This document shows, one piece after another, positions 1 through 7,923 of a DNA stretch of 64,000 bases. Made by a program: the position numbers and the translations under genes. Below the pieces are notes generated by a model, which saw only the letters and a program-made list of their open reading frames with translations, did not search any database and was not told the DNA's origin. The DNA comes from SpSt-333 sp040751955. GTDB taxonomy: Bacteria > Bacteroidota > Ignavibacteria > UBA10030 > UBA8401. Numbering within the stretch: the stretch's first letter is position 1; every line of letters starts with the position of its first letter. The DNA lies in contig JBFMFY010000008.1 of NCBI GenBank assembly GCA_040751955.1, positions 15,667 to 79,666 of the forward strand. The letters run 5' to 3'.

Positions 1-1219
1 AGACGATGCGGATCAGGGGGAAGATAAAATTGCAAAGCAAGCGCGGACAGACAAACTGCATCCGATGCAGGTGGTGGAGATGTACACGCGCGAATACTTT
101 GCCGACATGGATGCATTGAACATTCTCCGTCCCGACATTTCTCCCCGCGCCACAGGACACATTCCCGAACAGATCGAGATGGTGCAGGACTTGTTGAACA
201 AAGGATTTGCTTACGAAGTGAACGGCTCTGTTTATTTCGACGTCACCAAGGACAAAGAGTACGGTAAACTCTCCGGCAGAGTGTTGGAAGAAGCGGAGAG
301 CGGTACGCGCGTGGAAGTGAAATCAGAAAAAAGGAATCCCGCCGACTTTGCGTTGTGGAAAAAAGCGGAGCCGAACCACATTATGCAGTGGAACTCGCCG
401 TGGGGAAAAGGATTTCCCGGCTGGCATCTGGAATGCTCGGCAATGTCGATGAAGTACCTTGGCGCAACGTTCGACATTCACGGCGGCGGCATGGACAACC
501 AGTTCCCGCACCACGAATGCGAGATTGCACAGAGCGAATGTTCCACCGGCAAGCCGTTCGTGAAGTACTGGATGCACAATAATCTTGTGACCGTGAACGG
601 ACAGAAGATGGGGAAGTCACTCGGAAATTTCGTAACGTTGAAAGACGCTTTCCAAAAATTCGATCCGATGGTGATTCGGTTCTTCATCCTCCAAAGCCAC
701 TACCGCAGCACGCTCGATTACAGCGAGCAGGCGGTGGAAGGGGCGGCAAAGGGGCTGGAAAAATTGAGAGGCACACTCGTGCGTCTCCGTTCAGAATTAG
801 CAAAACAACGGACAGGAAAAAAAGAATTTCTCACATCATTTGAAGAATACAAGAAGCGATTCTTCGATGCGATGAACGACGATTTCAATGCGCCGCAAGC
901 AATTGGAGTGTTGTTTGAACTCGTCCGCGAATTGAACGATCTGCTCAATGATGCGGCAAACGCATCGCACAATTTTTTAATGTCAGTCAATGAGTTTCTG
1001 GCGGCTGTAACGGAAAATATTCTCGGGTTGTCATCACAGGGAAGACAATCAGCCGGAGTTTCTGCAGAACCGCAGCTCATGGAATTACTCATTTCACTCC
1101 GCAACGATGCTCGAAAGAACAAAAATTTCGCTATTTCGGACAAGATACGCGATGATTTGAAAGCGGCAGGAATCGTGTTGGAGGACGGCAAAGAAGGAAC
1201 AACGTGGAAAAAAGTATAA
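1..1219 (+). CDS. cysS: Cysteinyl-tRNA synthetase, 3' part (start lies before the window)
   Basis: Charges tRNA-Cys with cysteine in the cytoplasm using ATP. The reading frame is open from base 2, so the N-terminal HxGH half of the class I active site lies upstream of the window. What is present: the Zn/cysteine-site region 'GWHLECSAMS' and 'DNQFPHHECEIAQSE', then the KMSKS loop in the variant form KMGKS (605-622), then the helical anticodon-binding C-terminus ending in 'GTTWKKV'. The KMGKS variant is, to my knowledge, seen in other Bacteroidota-type enzymes and is not a defect. The identity is certain; only the true start is missing. Confidence 0.97.
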   Translation, partial: DDADQGEDKIAKQARTDKLHPMQVVEMYTREYFADMDALNILRPDISPRATGHIPEQIEMVQDLLNKGFAYEVNGSVYFDVTKDKEYGKLSGRVLEEAESGTRVEVKSEKRNPADFALWKKAEPNHIMQWNSPWGKGFPGWHLECSAMSMKYLGATFDIHGGGMDNQFPHHECEIAQSECSTGKPFVKYWMHNNLVTVNGQKMGKSLGNFVTLKDAFQKFDPMVIRFFILQSHYRSTLDYSEQAVEGAAKGLEKLRGTLVRLRSELAKQRTGKKEFLTSFEEYKKRFFDAMNDDFNAPQAIGVLFELVRELNDLLNDAANASHNFLMSVNEFLAAVTENILGLSSQGRQSAGVSAEPQLMELLISLRNDARKNKNFAISDKIRDDLKAAGIVLEDGKEGTTWKKV

Positions 1220-1262
1220 TTTTCCGTACGTTACAACAGAACAACTATTGAATGGGAATCCG

Positions 1263-2027
1263 ATGAAAAAAGTCATTGTCACTGTGTTGTTGATCCTTGT
1301 GTCGTCGTTTGGAATTGCCCAGAACTCTGCCGGCGATGCAGCGAACATCGAACCGCGCTATATTATTGATACGCCGACAGCGGGATTGCTGAAACGTGGA
1401 GCATTCTCGTTCGAATCAAATTTCTTTCAGGATGGCGGTGTGATGTTTGGATTGTATGCAGGAGCGTTGGATCGTTTGACGTTCGGCGTGTCGTACGGCG
1501 GTGTCGGGATCATCGGAAAGAATAAAGTGACAACACAAAAACTTCCCGGCGTGATGGTGAAATATCGTTTGATCGACGAAACGGAAGTGATGCCTGCAAT
1601 CGCATTCGGATTTGACTCACAGGGAAAAGAGACGTACATCGACTCTCTGGAACGGTTTACGATTAAATCAAAAGGGATTTTCATTGCAGGAAGCAAGAAC
1701 TATACGATGCTTGGGTTCCTGTCATTCCACGGCGGAGTTAATTGGAGCATGGAAAAAAAGGATGGCGACAAAGATATGAATATCTTTGCCGGTATTGAAA
1801 AATCGATCGGACAAGAATTATCATTTCTTGCCGAATACGATTTTGCATTCAATGATAATCATGGTCAGGCGTTCGGAAAGGGGAACGGATATCTCAATGC
1901 AGGGTTACGCTGGTCGCTTGCCAGCGGATTGACCCTTGGCTTTGACCTGAAAAATATCGTGAAAAATCAAAATAACGTGACATTTGCAAATCGGACATTG
2001 AAGGTTGAATACGTCCGGACATTGTAA
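1263..2027 (+). CDS. Secreted outer-membrane beta-barrel-like protein, function unknown
   Basis: A 254-residue protein with an N-terminal signal peptide (MKKVIVTVLLILVSSFGIAQ, probable cut near residue 20). The rest is alternating hydrophobic/polar strands rich in Gly, Phe and Tyr, for example 'GALDRLTFGVSYGG' and 'LSFLAEYDFAFND', which is typical of a small outer-membrane barrel. The sequence resembles the YjbH-like exopolysaccharide-associated barrel proteins in its 'PGVMVKYRLIDE' region, but that assignment is tentative. The frame stays open upstream to a TTG at 1248; the ATG at 1263 is preferred because it places the signal peptide at the N-terminus. It follows cysS by 43 nt and may be co-transcribed with it. 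No function can be given. Confidence 0.8.
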   Translation: MKKVIVTVLLILVSSFGIAQNSAGDAANIEPRYIIDTPTAGLLKRGAFSFESNFFQDGGVMFGLYAGALDRLTFGVSYGGVGIIGKNKVTTQKLPGVMVKYRLIDETEVMPAIAFGFDSQGKETYIDSLERFTIKSKGIFIAGSKNYTMLGFLSFHGGVNWSMEKKDGDKDMNIFAGIEKSIGQELSFLAEYDFAFNDNHGQAFGKGNGYLNAGLRWSLASGLTLGFDLKNIVKNQNNVTFANRTLKVEYVRTL

Positions 2028-2162
2028 TTAAATCAAAGGAAACCCCGCCATACCCCTTGCTTCTCTTTAATTAATCCTGCAATATAGTGTTGTGTCCAAT
2101 TCGTGGGAATGAATTTATACCGCAAGCTGTTCATACAGATGAACAAAAAAACGAGGTGCGTT

Positions 2163-3221
2163 ATGAAAGCAGTGACGAGATTTCTTCCGGTTTTCTTTTT
2201 TGTATTGGTCAGTCTCCCTCTCTCAGGATGTTACACCGAGCTGGCAACAAACGAATACGCTGACGATGAATATTATGCTGGTTCAGATACTACGTACGAC
2301 CAAGAGGGGAATGTCACCATCAACAACAATTACTACCTCGATGACGATTACCGCCGTTCGCGGTTCCGGCTCTCGTTCAATTACTATTACCCGTCGTATC
2401 ACTCTTCTTGGATAGCCGGATATTATCACTCGTTCTATGATGATCCCTACTGGGGTTGGTACAGACCGTGGTGGTGGTATCATTATTATCCGCAGTATAC
2501 AATCATTTATCCGAATCCATGGTGGCCCCCGATTTATGATCCGTGGTACCCATATCCGTATTATCCTGTTGCGGTGTATTATCCGCCGTACTATTATCCA
2601 CCCGTCTATGGATACAATCCGCCGGCTACTCCGGGAAAAATACGGGACAACGGATCGACTCGCGATCCAAACAATCCTGGTGATCGATCAAGACCAATTC
2701 CGCCGCCAACTACACCGGGAACGACGGTTGCGACTGGAACAACTCCCCCGCGCGAACGGGTGACTCTCGACAGAGTAACTCCCAACGATGACACAAAAAC
2801 GGATGAAAAACCTTGGTGGGAAAAGATGAGAGCTCGCCCTGATGCCGAGGGAAAACCACAAAGAACTGTTCCAACAGAAAGAACTACTCCCCGGGATGAT
2901 CGCACTGTAACACCGCCTCCTGTTAGGAATACGCCGCGCGACGATCGTACTGCCAGTACTCCGCCGCCGACAAAAATCAAGCCTCGCGACGACAGAAGAG
3001 GTGGCGATGAGACAAAATCCTCTAAGCCGGCATATAATCCACCAAAAAAATCTGTCCCTCAAAATGATGGGGGGCGCGTGGAACGTCCGCGTGATGATCG
3101 CAGATCATATTCGCCTCCGCCGGCTCAACAGCCATCTTCACAATCCGTACCACCACCCAGAAGTAGCGGCGGAAATTCGGGCGGATCGAATAGTGGAGGA
3201 GGCAGAAAGAGAGCCGATTAA
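2163..3221 (+). CDS. Lipoprotein with Tyr/Trp/Pro-rich and Pro-Arg-Asp-Asp repeat regions
   Basis: A 352-residue predicted lipoprotein. The signal peptide ends in the lipobox LSGC (Cys23). Residues ~60-160 are extraordinarily rich in Tyr, Trp and Pro. From ~160 onward the chain is Pro/Thr/Arg/Asp-rich and repeats 'PRDDR' four times, so this half is probably disordered and may stick to cell wall or polymer. ATG 2163 is chosen over upstream ATGs because it places the signal peptide correctly and follows a GAGGTG ribosome site. It is the first gene of a three-gene operon (2 nt to the next lipoprotein), which ends at a terminator near 5415. I know no characterised homologue. The role is unknown; an envelope-linked structural or adhesive role is a guess. 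Confidence 0.82.
   Translation: MKAVTRFLPVFFFVLVSLPLSGCYTELATNEYADDEYYAGSDTTYDQEGNVTINNNYYLDDDYRRSRFRLSFNYYYPSYHSSWIAGYYHSFYDDPYWGWYRPWWWYHYYPQYTIIYPNPWWPPIYDPWYPYPYYPVAVYYPPYYYPPVYGYNPPATPGKIRDNGSTRDPNNPGDRSRPIPPPTTPGTTVATGTTPPRERVTLDRVTPNDDTKTDEKPWWEKMRARPDAEGKPQRTVPTERTTPRDDRTVTPPPVRNTPRDDRTASTPPPTKIKPRDDRRGGDETKSSKPAYNPPKKSVPQNDGGRVERPRDDRRSYSPPPAQQPSSQSVPPPRSSGGNSGGSNSGGGRKRAD
2885..3105 (+). repeat. Imperfect coding repeats encoding Pro-Arg-Asp-Asp-Arg units
   Basis: Four spaced copies of a short unit encoding PRDD(R), separated by Pro/Thr-rich linkers, lie inside the lipoprotein gene. The codons differ between copies (cgggatgat, cgcgacgat, cgcgacgac, cgtgatgat), so the repeat appears to be maintained at the protein level rather than by recent DNA duplication. 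Confidence 0.6.
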
Positions 3222-3223
3222 GT

Positions 3224-3922
3224 ATGCATACTCAAAATGTGAAAATTATTTTATCGTCGATACTTTTGCTGTCGTTCAGCGGCTGTTACACCGTACTGAT
3301 GTCTCCACAGGAGTTTTTACAAAGCCGGGACGAGCATTCTTCGACCTACTCCGATGCTTCCTTTCAATTGAATTACAACCGCAATTGCCTTTCGTGCCAC
3401 AGCCGCGCCGAACTTGACGACCGTTACCTGGAGTTGAAGTACTACGGAGTCACATCCGTTCACAACGGTATTATTCTTGAACCGACGGCGTGGAATAATC
3501 CGTACGTATCTCCGGTGTATGAACCAGATCCGTACGGATGGTATAATCCTGTTCCTGCACAGCCATGGTGGTTTCCGCCGGCAACCAGTGTGAGCGGCGG
3601 TGAACAACCGAAAACGGCAACTGCGAATAATAATCGTCCGCGTACAACAGGATCAACACGGGACAACACAGGGTCACGCGAGCGGTCGCAATCAAATCCG
3701 GCACCAACGCAGGCGACACCTTCGCAGTCGGGGACAGGGACGACAACAACTCAGCCGTCAACTCCGCCGCCGGCAACAACAACTGCGCCACCACCGGCGA
3801 CGCAAACACCTGCTGCTTCTACAACGAGCGGTGAGAGAAGCCGTACCGACACGAAGCCGAGCGACAGCGGCAGCCGTACGAGAGACAGTGGTTCATCGCG
3901 CGATGGAAACAGACCACGATAA
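3224..3922 (+). CDS. Lipoprotein with a single CxxCH motif and a Thr/Pro-rich tail
   Basis: A 232-residue predicted lipoprotein. Its lipobox is FSGC (Cys21) and is followed by YT, as in the preceding gene (LSGC-YT), so the two N-termini are similarly built. Residues ~55-59 read C-L-S-C-H, the covalent haem c attachment pattern (3386-3400). A Tyr/Trp/Pro-rich stretch follows, then a long low-complexity Thr/Pro/Ser/Arg tail. The start is 2 nt after the previous stop. A true mono-haem cytochrome usually has a folded domain of about 80 residues with a distal Met or His. Here the folded part is short, so the motif may bind haem, bind a metal, or be incidental. The function is unknown. Confidence 0.8.
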   Translation: MHTQNVKIILSSILLLSFSGCYTVLMSPQEFLQSRDEHSSTYSDASFQLNYNRNCLSCHSRAELDDRYLELKYYGVTSVHNGIILEPTAWNNPYVSPVYEPDPYGWYNPVPAQPWWFPPATSVSGGEQPKTATANNNRPRTTGSTRDNTGSRERSQSNPAPTQATPSQSGTGTTTTQPSTPPPATTTAPPPATQTPAASTTSGERSRTDTKPSDSGSRTRDSGSSRDGNRPR

Positions 3923-3942
3923 ATTATTTCAATGAGGATAGT

Positions 3943-5388
3943 ATGAAGAGCACCCTGAAAATTTTAGCGATCACTCTATTCATCTTCTCACTTTCTGCAG
4001 CACAATTTTCCGAAGATGCATTGCGGTATTCCACGAGAGGAACAGGGGTCGGTTCCCGCGCACTTGGGATGGGGAACGCCTATATCGGTGTGTCAGACGA
4101 CTATAGCGCGTCGCTCTGGAATCCTGCCGGACTGGCGCAATTGCGGCGGCTTGAATTCACCGGCGGTGTTTCAAATTTCGGATTGACAAATGACGCAGCA
4201 TATCTTGGAAATAAAGCAAGCGAAAATGTTACCGCCACGTCTCTCGATGACATCGGATTTGTATTTCCATTCCCCACAGTGCAGGGGAGTTTGGTCTTTT
4301 CATTCGGCTACAATCGTATCGCAGATTATGCATCGTCACTTTCTTTCAATGCGTACAACTCTCAGAGTTCGATTATTCCGACTTTGTACGATGCTGACGC
4401 AACATATGACATACCTTACAATACATATTTAACGAACAACACCGGATATACTGCAATCCAAAAAAATGTTCAACAGCATGCTCTTGTCAAAGAAGGGGGT
4501 AATTTAGGTCAATGGTCGTTTGCCGGGGCAATTGATGTTGAGGAGAATATCTCATTCGGTGTGTCGCTCAATATCATGACAGGCTCGTATGACTACACCC
4601 GCAATTATGTTGAAGAAGATGTCAATAATGTGTACAGCAATACACAGACAGCGCTGCCGCGCGATTCGGCATACTTGCGATTTAATAAGTTCTACCATGA
4701 TCGGTATATTAACAGTGAAATTTCAGGCGGGGGTTTCACATTTGGGATGATGTATCGCTCTGATCGATATCGAGTTGGTATCATTGCAAAAACGCCAACT
4801 TCAGTAACCATTCGAGAATCTTATAGTGAATCCGGTGAGAGTGTCTTTGATAACACAGGGACATGGGAGAATAATACTCCACCCGCAACAAAACACTCTT
4901 TTGACGCAACAAACGAGTACGGTGTCAGCTCACCGTGGACATTGGGTATCGGTGCGTCATTTTTTATTATCCCGGAATTATTGATTGCTGCAGATATTGA
5001 GCAAACCGACTGGACGCAGATGGAATTTACCGACAATGCCGCACTCGAAAAAAAGAATCCAACCCTTCAAAAAGATTTCAGGGGGGTGATAAGTTACAGA
5101 GCGGGAGCTGAGTTGGATATTCCAAACACCGATGTGCGTCTCCGCGCAGGGTACTCGTTGACGCCTTCACCGTACAAAAACGATCCAGCTTCGTTCAATC
5201 ATGCTGTTTATTCTGCTGGGGCGGGAATTTTCCTCCAGCGAAACGTCGTTCTCGACGGCGCGATTGCCTTCGGTTCATACAAGTCATTCCGCAATCAATA
5301 CTCATTCCCGGGGATTGTGAACGCGTCCCGCACCGATGAATCAATCACAACGACAACCATGAATATCACGCTGAGCTATAGATTTTAA
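3943..5388 (+). CDS. Outer-membrane barrel protein of the FadL/PorV-like (UPF0164) type
   Basis: A 481-residue outer-membrane protein with a signal peptide (cut near 'LSAAQ'). The N-terminal signature 'GTGVGSRALGMGNAYIGVSDD...WNPAGLAQL' is shared by the OmpP1/FadL/TodX and PorV/PorQ families. The remainder is beta-barrel strands ending in an aromatic residue (SYRF), as expected for BAM-inserted barrels. FadL-type barrels move hydrophobic compounds; PorV-type barrels help T9SS cargo to the surface. The sequence alone does not decide between these. It sits 20 nt downstream of the CxxCH lipoprotein with a GAGGA ribosome site, and a terminator follows, so it closes the operon. Confidence 0.85.
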   Translation: MKSTLKILAITLFIFSLSAAQFSEDALRYSTRGTGVGSRALGMGNAYIGVSDDYSASLWNPAGLAQLRRLEFTGGVSNFGLTNDAAYLGNKASENVTATSLDDIGFVFPFPTVQGSLVFSFGYNRIADYASSLSFNAYNSQSSIIPTLYDADATYDIPYNTYLTNNTGYTAIQKNVQQHALVKEGGNLGQWSFAGAIDVEENISFGVSLNIMTGSYDYTRNYVEEDVNNVYSNTQTALPRDSAYLRFNKFYHDRYINSEISGGGFTFGMMYRSDRYRVGIIAKTPTSVTIRESYSESGESVFDNTGTWENNTPPATKHSFDATNEYGVSSPWTLGIGASFFIIPELLIAADIEQTDWTQMEFTDNAALEKKNPTLQKDFRGVISYRAGAELDIPNTDVRLRAGYSLTPSPYKNDPASFNHAVYSAGAGIFLQRNVVLDGAIAFGSYKSFRNQYSFPGIVNASRTDESITTTTMNITLSYRF

Positions 5389-5414
5389 GAATATTCTAAT
5401 CCGCAAATTCAGAT

Positions 5415-5447
5415 AAAAGCCGCCGATTGAAGCGGCTTTTGTTTTTT
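5415..5447 (+). terminator. Rho-independent terminator after the lipoprotein/barrel operon
   Basis: A perfect 9-bp stem AAAAGCCGC / GCGGCTTTT (5415-5423 with 5432-5440) has an 8-nt loop and is followed by GTTTTTTC. It closes the 2163-5388 operon. Confidence 0.9.
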
Positions 5448-5517
5448 CAGCTTGTCTTTCAATTGAACATTCAATAGGTTACAGTCAGTTTTAACAGTAT
5501 TGCAATGGGGGAGTACC

Positions 5518-6705
5518 ATGTTTGGAAATAAACCGACTGCAGAACAACAAGCACTATCTCACAAAGAACAACTCTCAAAACATCTCCGGGCTGCAGACGA
5601 ACATTTCCGGTTTAACCGGTTTGATGAAGCGCTGACAGAAATCGATCAGGCACTTACACTTGATCCGAAAAGCTTCCTTGCACGCTCATTCAAAGAACGG
5701 ATCAAGATGATGCAGAAAAGGACGCAGCCGGATCCTTCGCAGGCGAAAAAGGTTGAAATGACCGATGAAGAACGCAATGCTATCATCTCGCGGCTGCTGA
5801 CGTCTGCCGAAGGATTTATGCGTGCGAACGATTACAAGATGGCGTTGAGCAAAGTCGCAGAAGTCTATAAAATCGATCCGCAAAATGCATTTGCGCGCGC
5901 TTATTCCGACAGGATTGAGACACTCCAGCAGGAACAACAAGCGCGAGCGGGAAAATTTTTCGGAACGACATCGGAGCCGCGCCAATCACAACCAATGACC
6001 GCTCCGCAGGTGCATGGTGCTTTCTTTATGTACCGGGAGCTGATGAAGGAGGTTTGGGCGGATGGGAAAGTGACGGAAGACGAAGCGAAAGAATTAAAAA
6101 TTGTCCGCGATCTCTTTGGCATCACCGAAAAAGAACATTTTGCAATTCAGCGGGATGTGAAAACGGGTGCCTATATTGATGCGCTCCGTCTTGCATGGCG
6201 TGACGGTGTACTGACAATGAACGAACAGGCGACGCTTGAATTAATGCGTCAGCGGTACGGCATTACGACTGAAGAACATAAGACTTGTCTTGCCAGCATC
6301 GAGGAAGCAAAAATGGGTATGTCGGTGAAAGAGACGATACTTATTGTGGATACGGACGCGGCACACCGCATATCGCTTATGGGATTTCTGAAAAAAATGA
6401 ATTATGATGTCATCGTCGCATCATCCGTTGAAGAGGCGTTCCGGCTCATCGCCGATAAATTTCCACACATCGTATTGGCGGAATTGATGTACTCTCCCCA
6501 GCAGCAGGATGGATTTTCTCTCTTTGAAAAATTACAGGAACATGAAACGCTCCGCCACGTGCCGTTCTTTTTCATGAGCCGTCTCAAAGACGGGAAGGTC
6601 ATTCGTGCCGCGCTGCGGCTCGGTCTTGATTTATATTTTCCAAAACCGGTTGATCAGGAATTACTCCTCGCGGCAATCGAGGGGCGTTTGAAAAAGCACG
6701 GATAA
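5518..6705 (+). CDS. TPR / TerB-like / degenerate receiver-domain protein
   Basis: A 395-residue cytoplasmic protein. Residues ~15-60 and ~95-140 are two TPR-like helical pairs ('FNRFDEALTEIDQALTLDP', 'NDYKMALSKVAEVYKIDP'). Residues ~170-255 carry two acidic 'DG-x-(V/L)-T-x-x-E' units resembling TerB-like domains. Residues ~272-395 form a CheY-like receiver. The receiver keeps the acidic pair (Asp278, Asp280), a Ser after strand 4 and Lys376, but the phospho-acceptor position is Glu322 ('VLAEL') instead of Asp. It is therefore unlikely to be phosphorylated normally and may be locked in an active-like state. ATG 5518 is chosen because GGGGGAG precedes it at good spacing. It is a single gene between two terminators. 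Partner proteins are unknown. Confidence 0.85.
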   Translation: MFGNKPTAEQQALSHKEQLSKHLRAADEHFRFNRFDEALTEIDQALTLDPKSFLARSFKERIKMMQKRTQPDPSQAKKVEMTDEERNAIISRLLTSAEGFMRANDYKMALSKVAEVYKIDPQNAFARAYSDRIETLQQEQQARAGKFFGTTSEPRQSQPMTAPQVHGAFFMYRELMKEVWADGKVTEDEAKELKIVRDLFGITEKEHFAIQRDVKTGAYIDALRLAWRDGVLTMNEQATLELMRQRYGITTEEHKTCLASIEEAKMGMSVKETILIVDTDAAHRISLMGFLKKMNYDVIVASSVEEAFRLIADKFPHIVLAELMYSPQQQDGFSLFEKLQEHETLRHVPFFFMSRLKDGKVIRAALRLGLDLYFPKPVDQELLLAAIEGRLKKHG

Positions 6706-6738
6706 CTGTTGCACAAGTCAAATATTTTATAGATGTTG

Positions 6739-6780
6739 AACCATCCCGACACTCTTCGTCGGGATGGTTTTTTATTTTTT
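6739..6780 (+). terminator. Strong Rho-independent terminator after the receiver gene
   Basis: A perfect 12-bp stem AACCATCCCGAC / GTCGGGATGGTT (6739-6750 with 6758-6769) is followed by a long T-rich run. It overlaps the first ATG-initiated codons of the downstream oxygenase frame, which argues that the oxygenase starts later. Confidence 0.92.
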
Positions 6781-7887
6781 GTGCTTTCGTTGCAAGGCTC
6801 ACTGTCGCATATCATTTCCGCTGACGATTTGATCATTCAGCCGATCGAACGTGCAGAAACGATCCCCGCCCATTGGAATTACGGCGAGGAGATGTATCGC
6901 TTTGAACGCGACCATCTCTTTTCACAACTCTGGAATTATGCGGGACATGCATCGCAATTAAACAATCCCGGCGACCAGATTGTTGCTGAAGTTGCCGGTT
7001 CACCGGTTATCCTTGTCAAAGGGGAGGACACAACGATCCGCGGGTTCTATAATGTCTGCCGCCATCGCGGCGGACCGTTGGCAATGGAGAATTGCAACTC
7101 GCGCGTGCTTCAATGCAAGTACCACGGCTGGACATACCTCCTCGACGGAAGTTTGCGAGGCACGCCTCGATTCAACCGCACAGAACTGTTCGATAAAAAA
7201 GATTTTGGACTTTTCCCTATTTCAATTTCCGAATGGGAAGGAATGTTGTTTGCATCGCCGCAGTCCCCAAAAGTCTCTCTTCACGACATGGTGAAAAATA
7301 TATCCGGGAGAATTTATCCCGAACAACTTTCAACAAAAAAATTTGTCCGGAGAGTCGTGTACGATGTCCGCTGCAATTGGAAAGTGTACGTTGATAATTA
7401 TCTTGAAGGGTACCACGTACCGTACGTTCATCCGGAACTTGCAAACCTGCTCGATTTGCAGGAGTATGTCACAGAAACAAGCGATTGGTATTCTCTGCAG
7501 TACAGTCCGTTGAAGGAGAACGATACCGTGTACGGCAGCGGACAGGCGTACTATTATTTTATCTTTCCCAATTTCATGCTGAATATCCTTCCCGGCAGAT
7601 TGCAAACAAATCTTGTACTTCCGACATCGCACAATACGTGCCGCGTGATTTTCGATTATTTCTACGACGACATCGAGTCTGATGCTGCAAAGAGGAAGTT
7701 GGATGAAGACCTGCAGTACAGCGATGCGGTGCAGAAAGAAGATATCGAGATTTGCGAATACGTGCAGCGCGGATTGGAATCGCGCGTGTACACGAAAGGG
7801 AGAATTTCACCCGAAACAGAACTTGGCGTGTACCATTTTCAATCGTTGTTGAGAAAAATTTATTCTTCGGCAGCAGAGCCAAAATAA
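6781..7887 (+). CDS. Rieske non-haem iron oxygenase, alpha-subunit type
   Basis: Oxidises or demethylates an organic substrate with O2, with electrons passing from a reductase through the Rieske cluster to a mononuclear Fe. The Rieske ligands are clear: C-R-H near 7057-7065 and C-K-Y-H about 17 residues later ('LQCKYHGWTYLLDG'). The catalytic Fe site is 'DNYLEGYHVPYVHPEL', with the two His of the facial triad. Its length (about 350-380) fits the GbcA/choline-monooxygenase-like and ring-hydroxylating alpha subunits. No reductase or ferredoxin gene is adjacent. The start is uncertain: the frame opens at ATG 6733, but that lies in the preceding terminator hairpin. GTG 6781 or TTG 6829 are better candidates, and neither has a good ribosome site. 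The substrate is unknown. Confidence 0.88.
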   Translation: MLSLQGSLSHIISADDLIIQPIERAETIPAHWNYGEEMYRFERDHLFSQLWNYAGHASQLNNPGDQIVAEVAGSPVILVKGEDTTIRGFYNVCRHRGGPLAMENCNSRVLQCKYHGWTYLLDGSLRGTPRFNRTELFDKKDFGLFPISISEWEGMLFASPQSPKVSLHDMVKNISGRIYPEQLSTKKFVRRVVYDVRCNWKVYVDNYLEGYHVPYVHPELANLLDLQEYVTETSDWYSLQYSPLKENDTVYGSGQAYYYFIFPNFMLNILPGRLQTNLVLPTSHNTCRVIFDYFYDDIESDAAKRKLDEDLQYSDAVQKEDIEICEYVQRGLESRVYTKGRISPETELGVYHFQSLLRKIYSSAAEPK

Positions 7888-7923
7888 GAGCGATATTATT
7901 TCCTCACGATCATTCAACGAACG

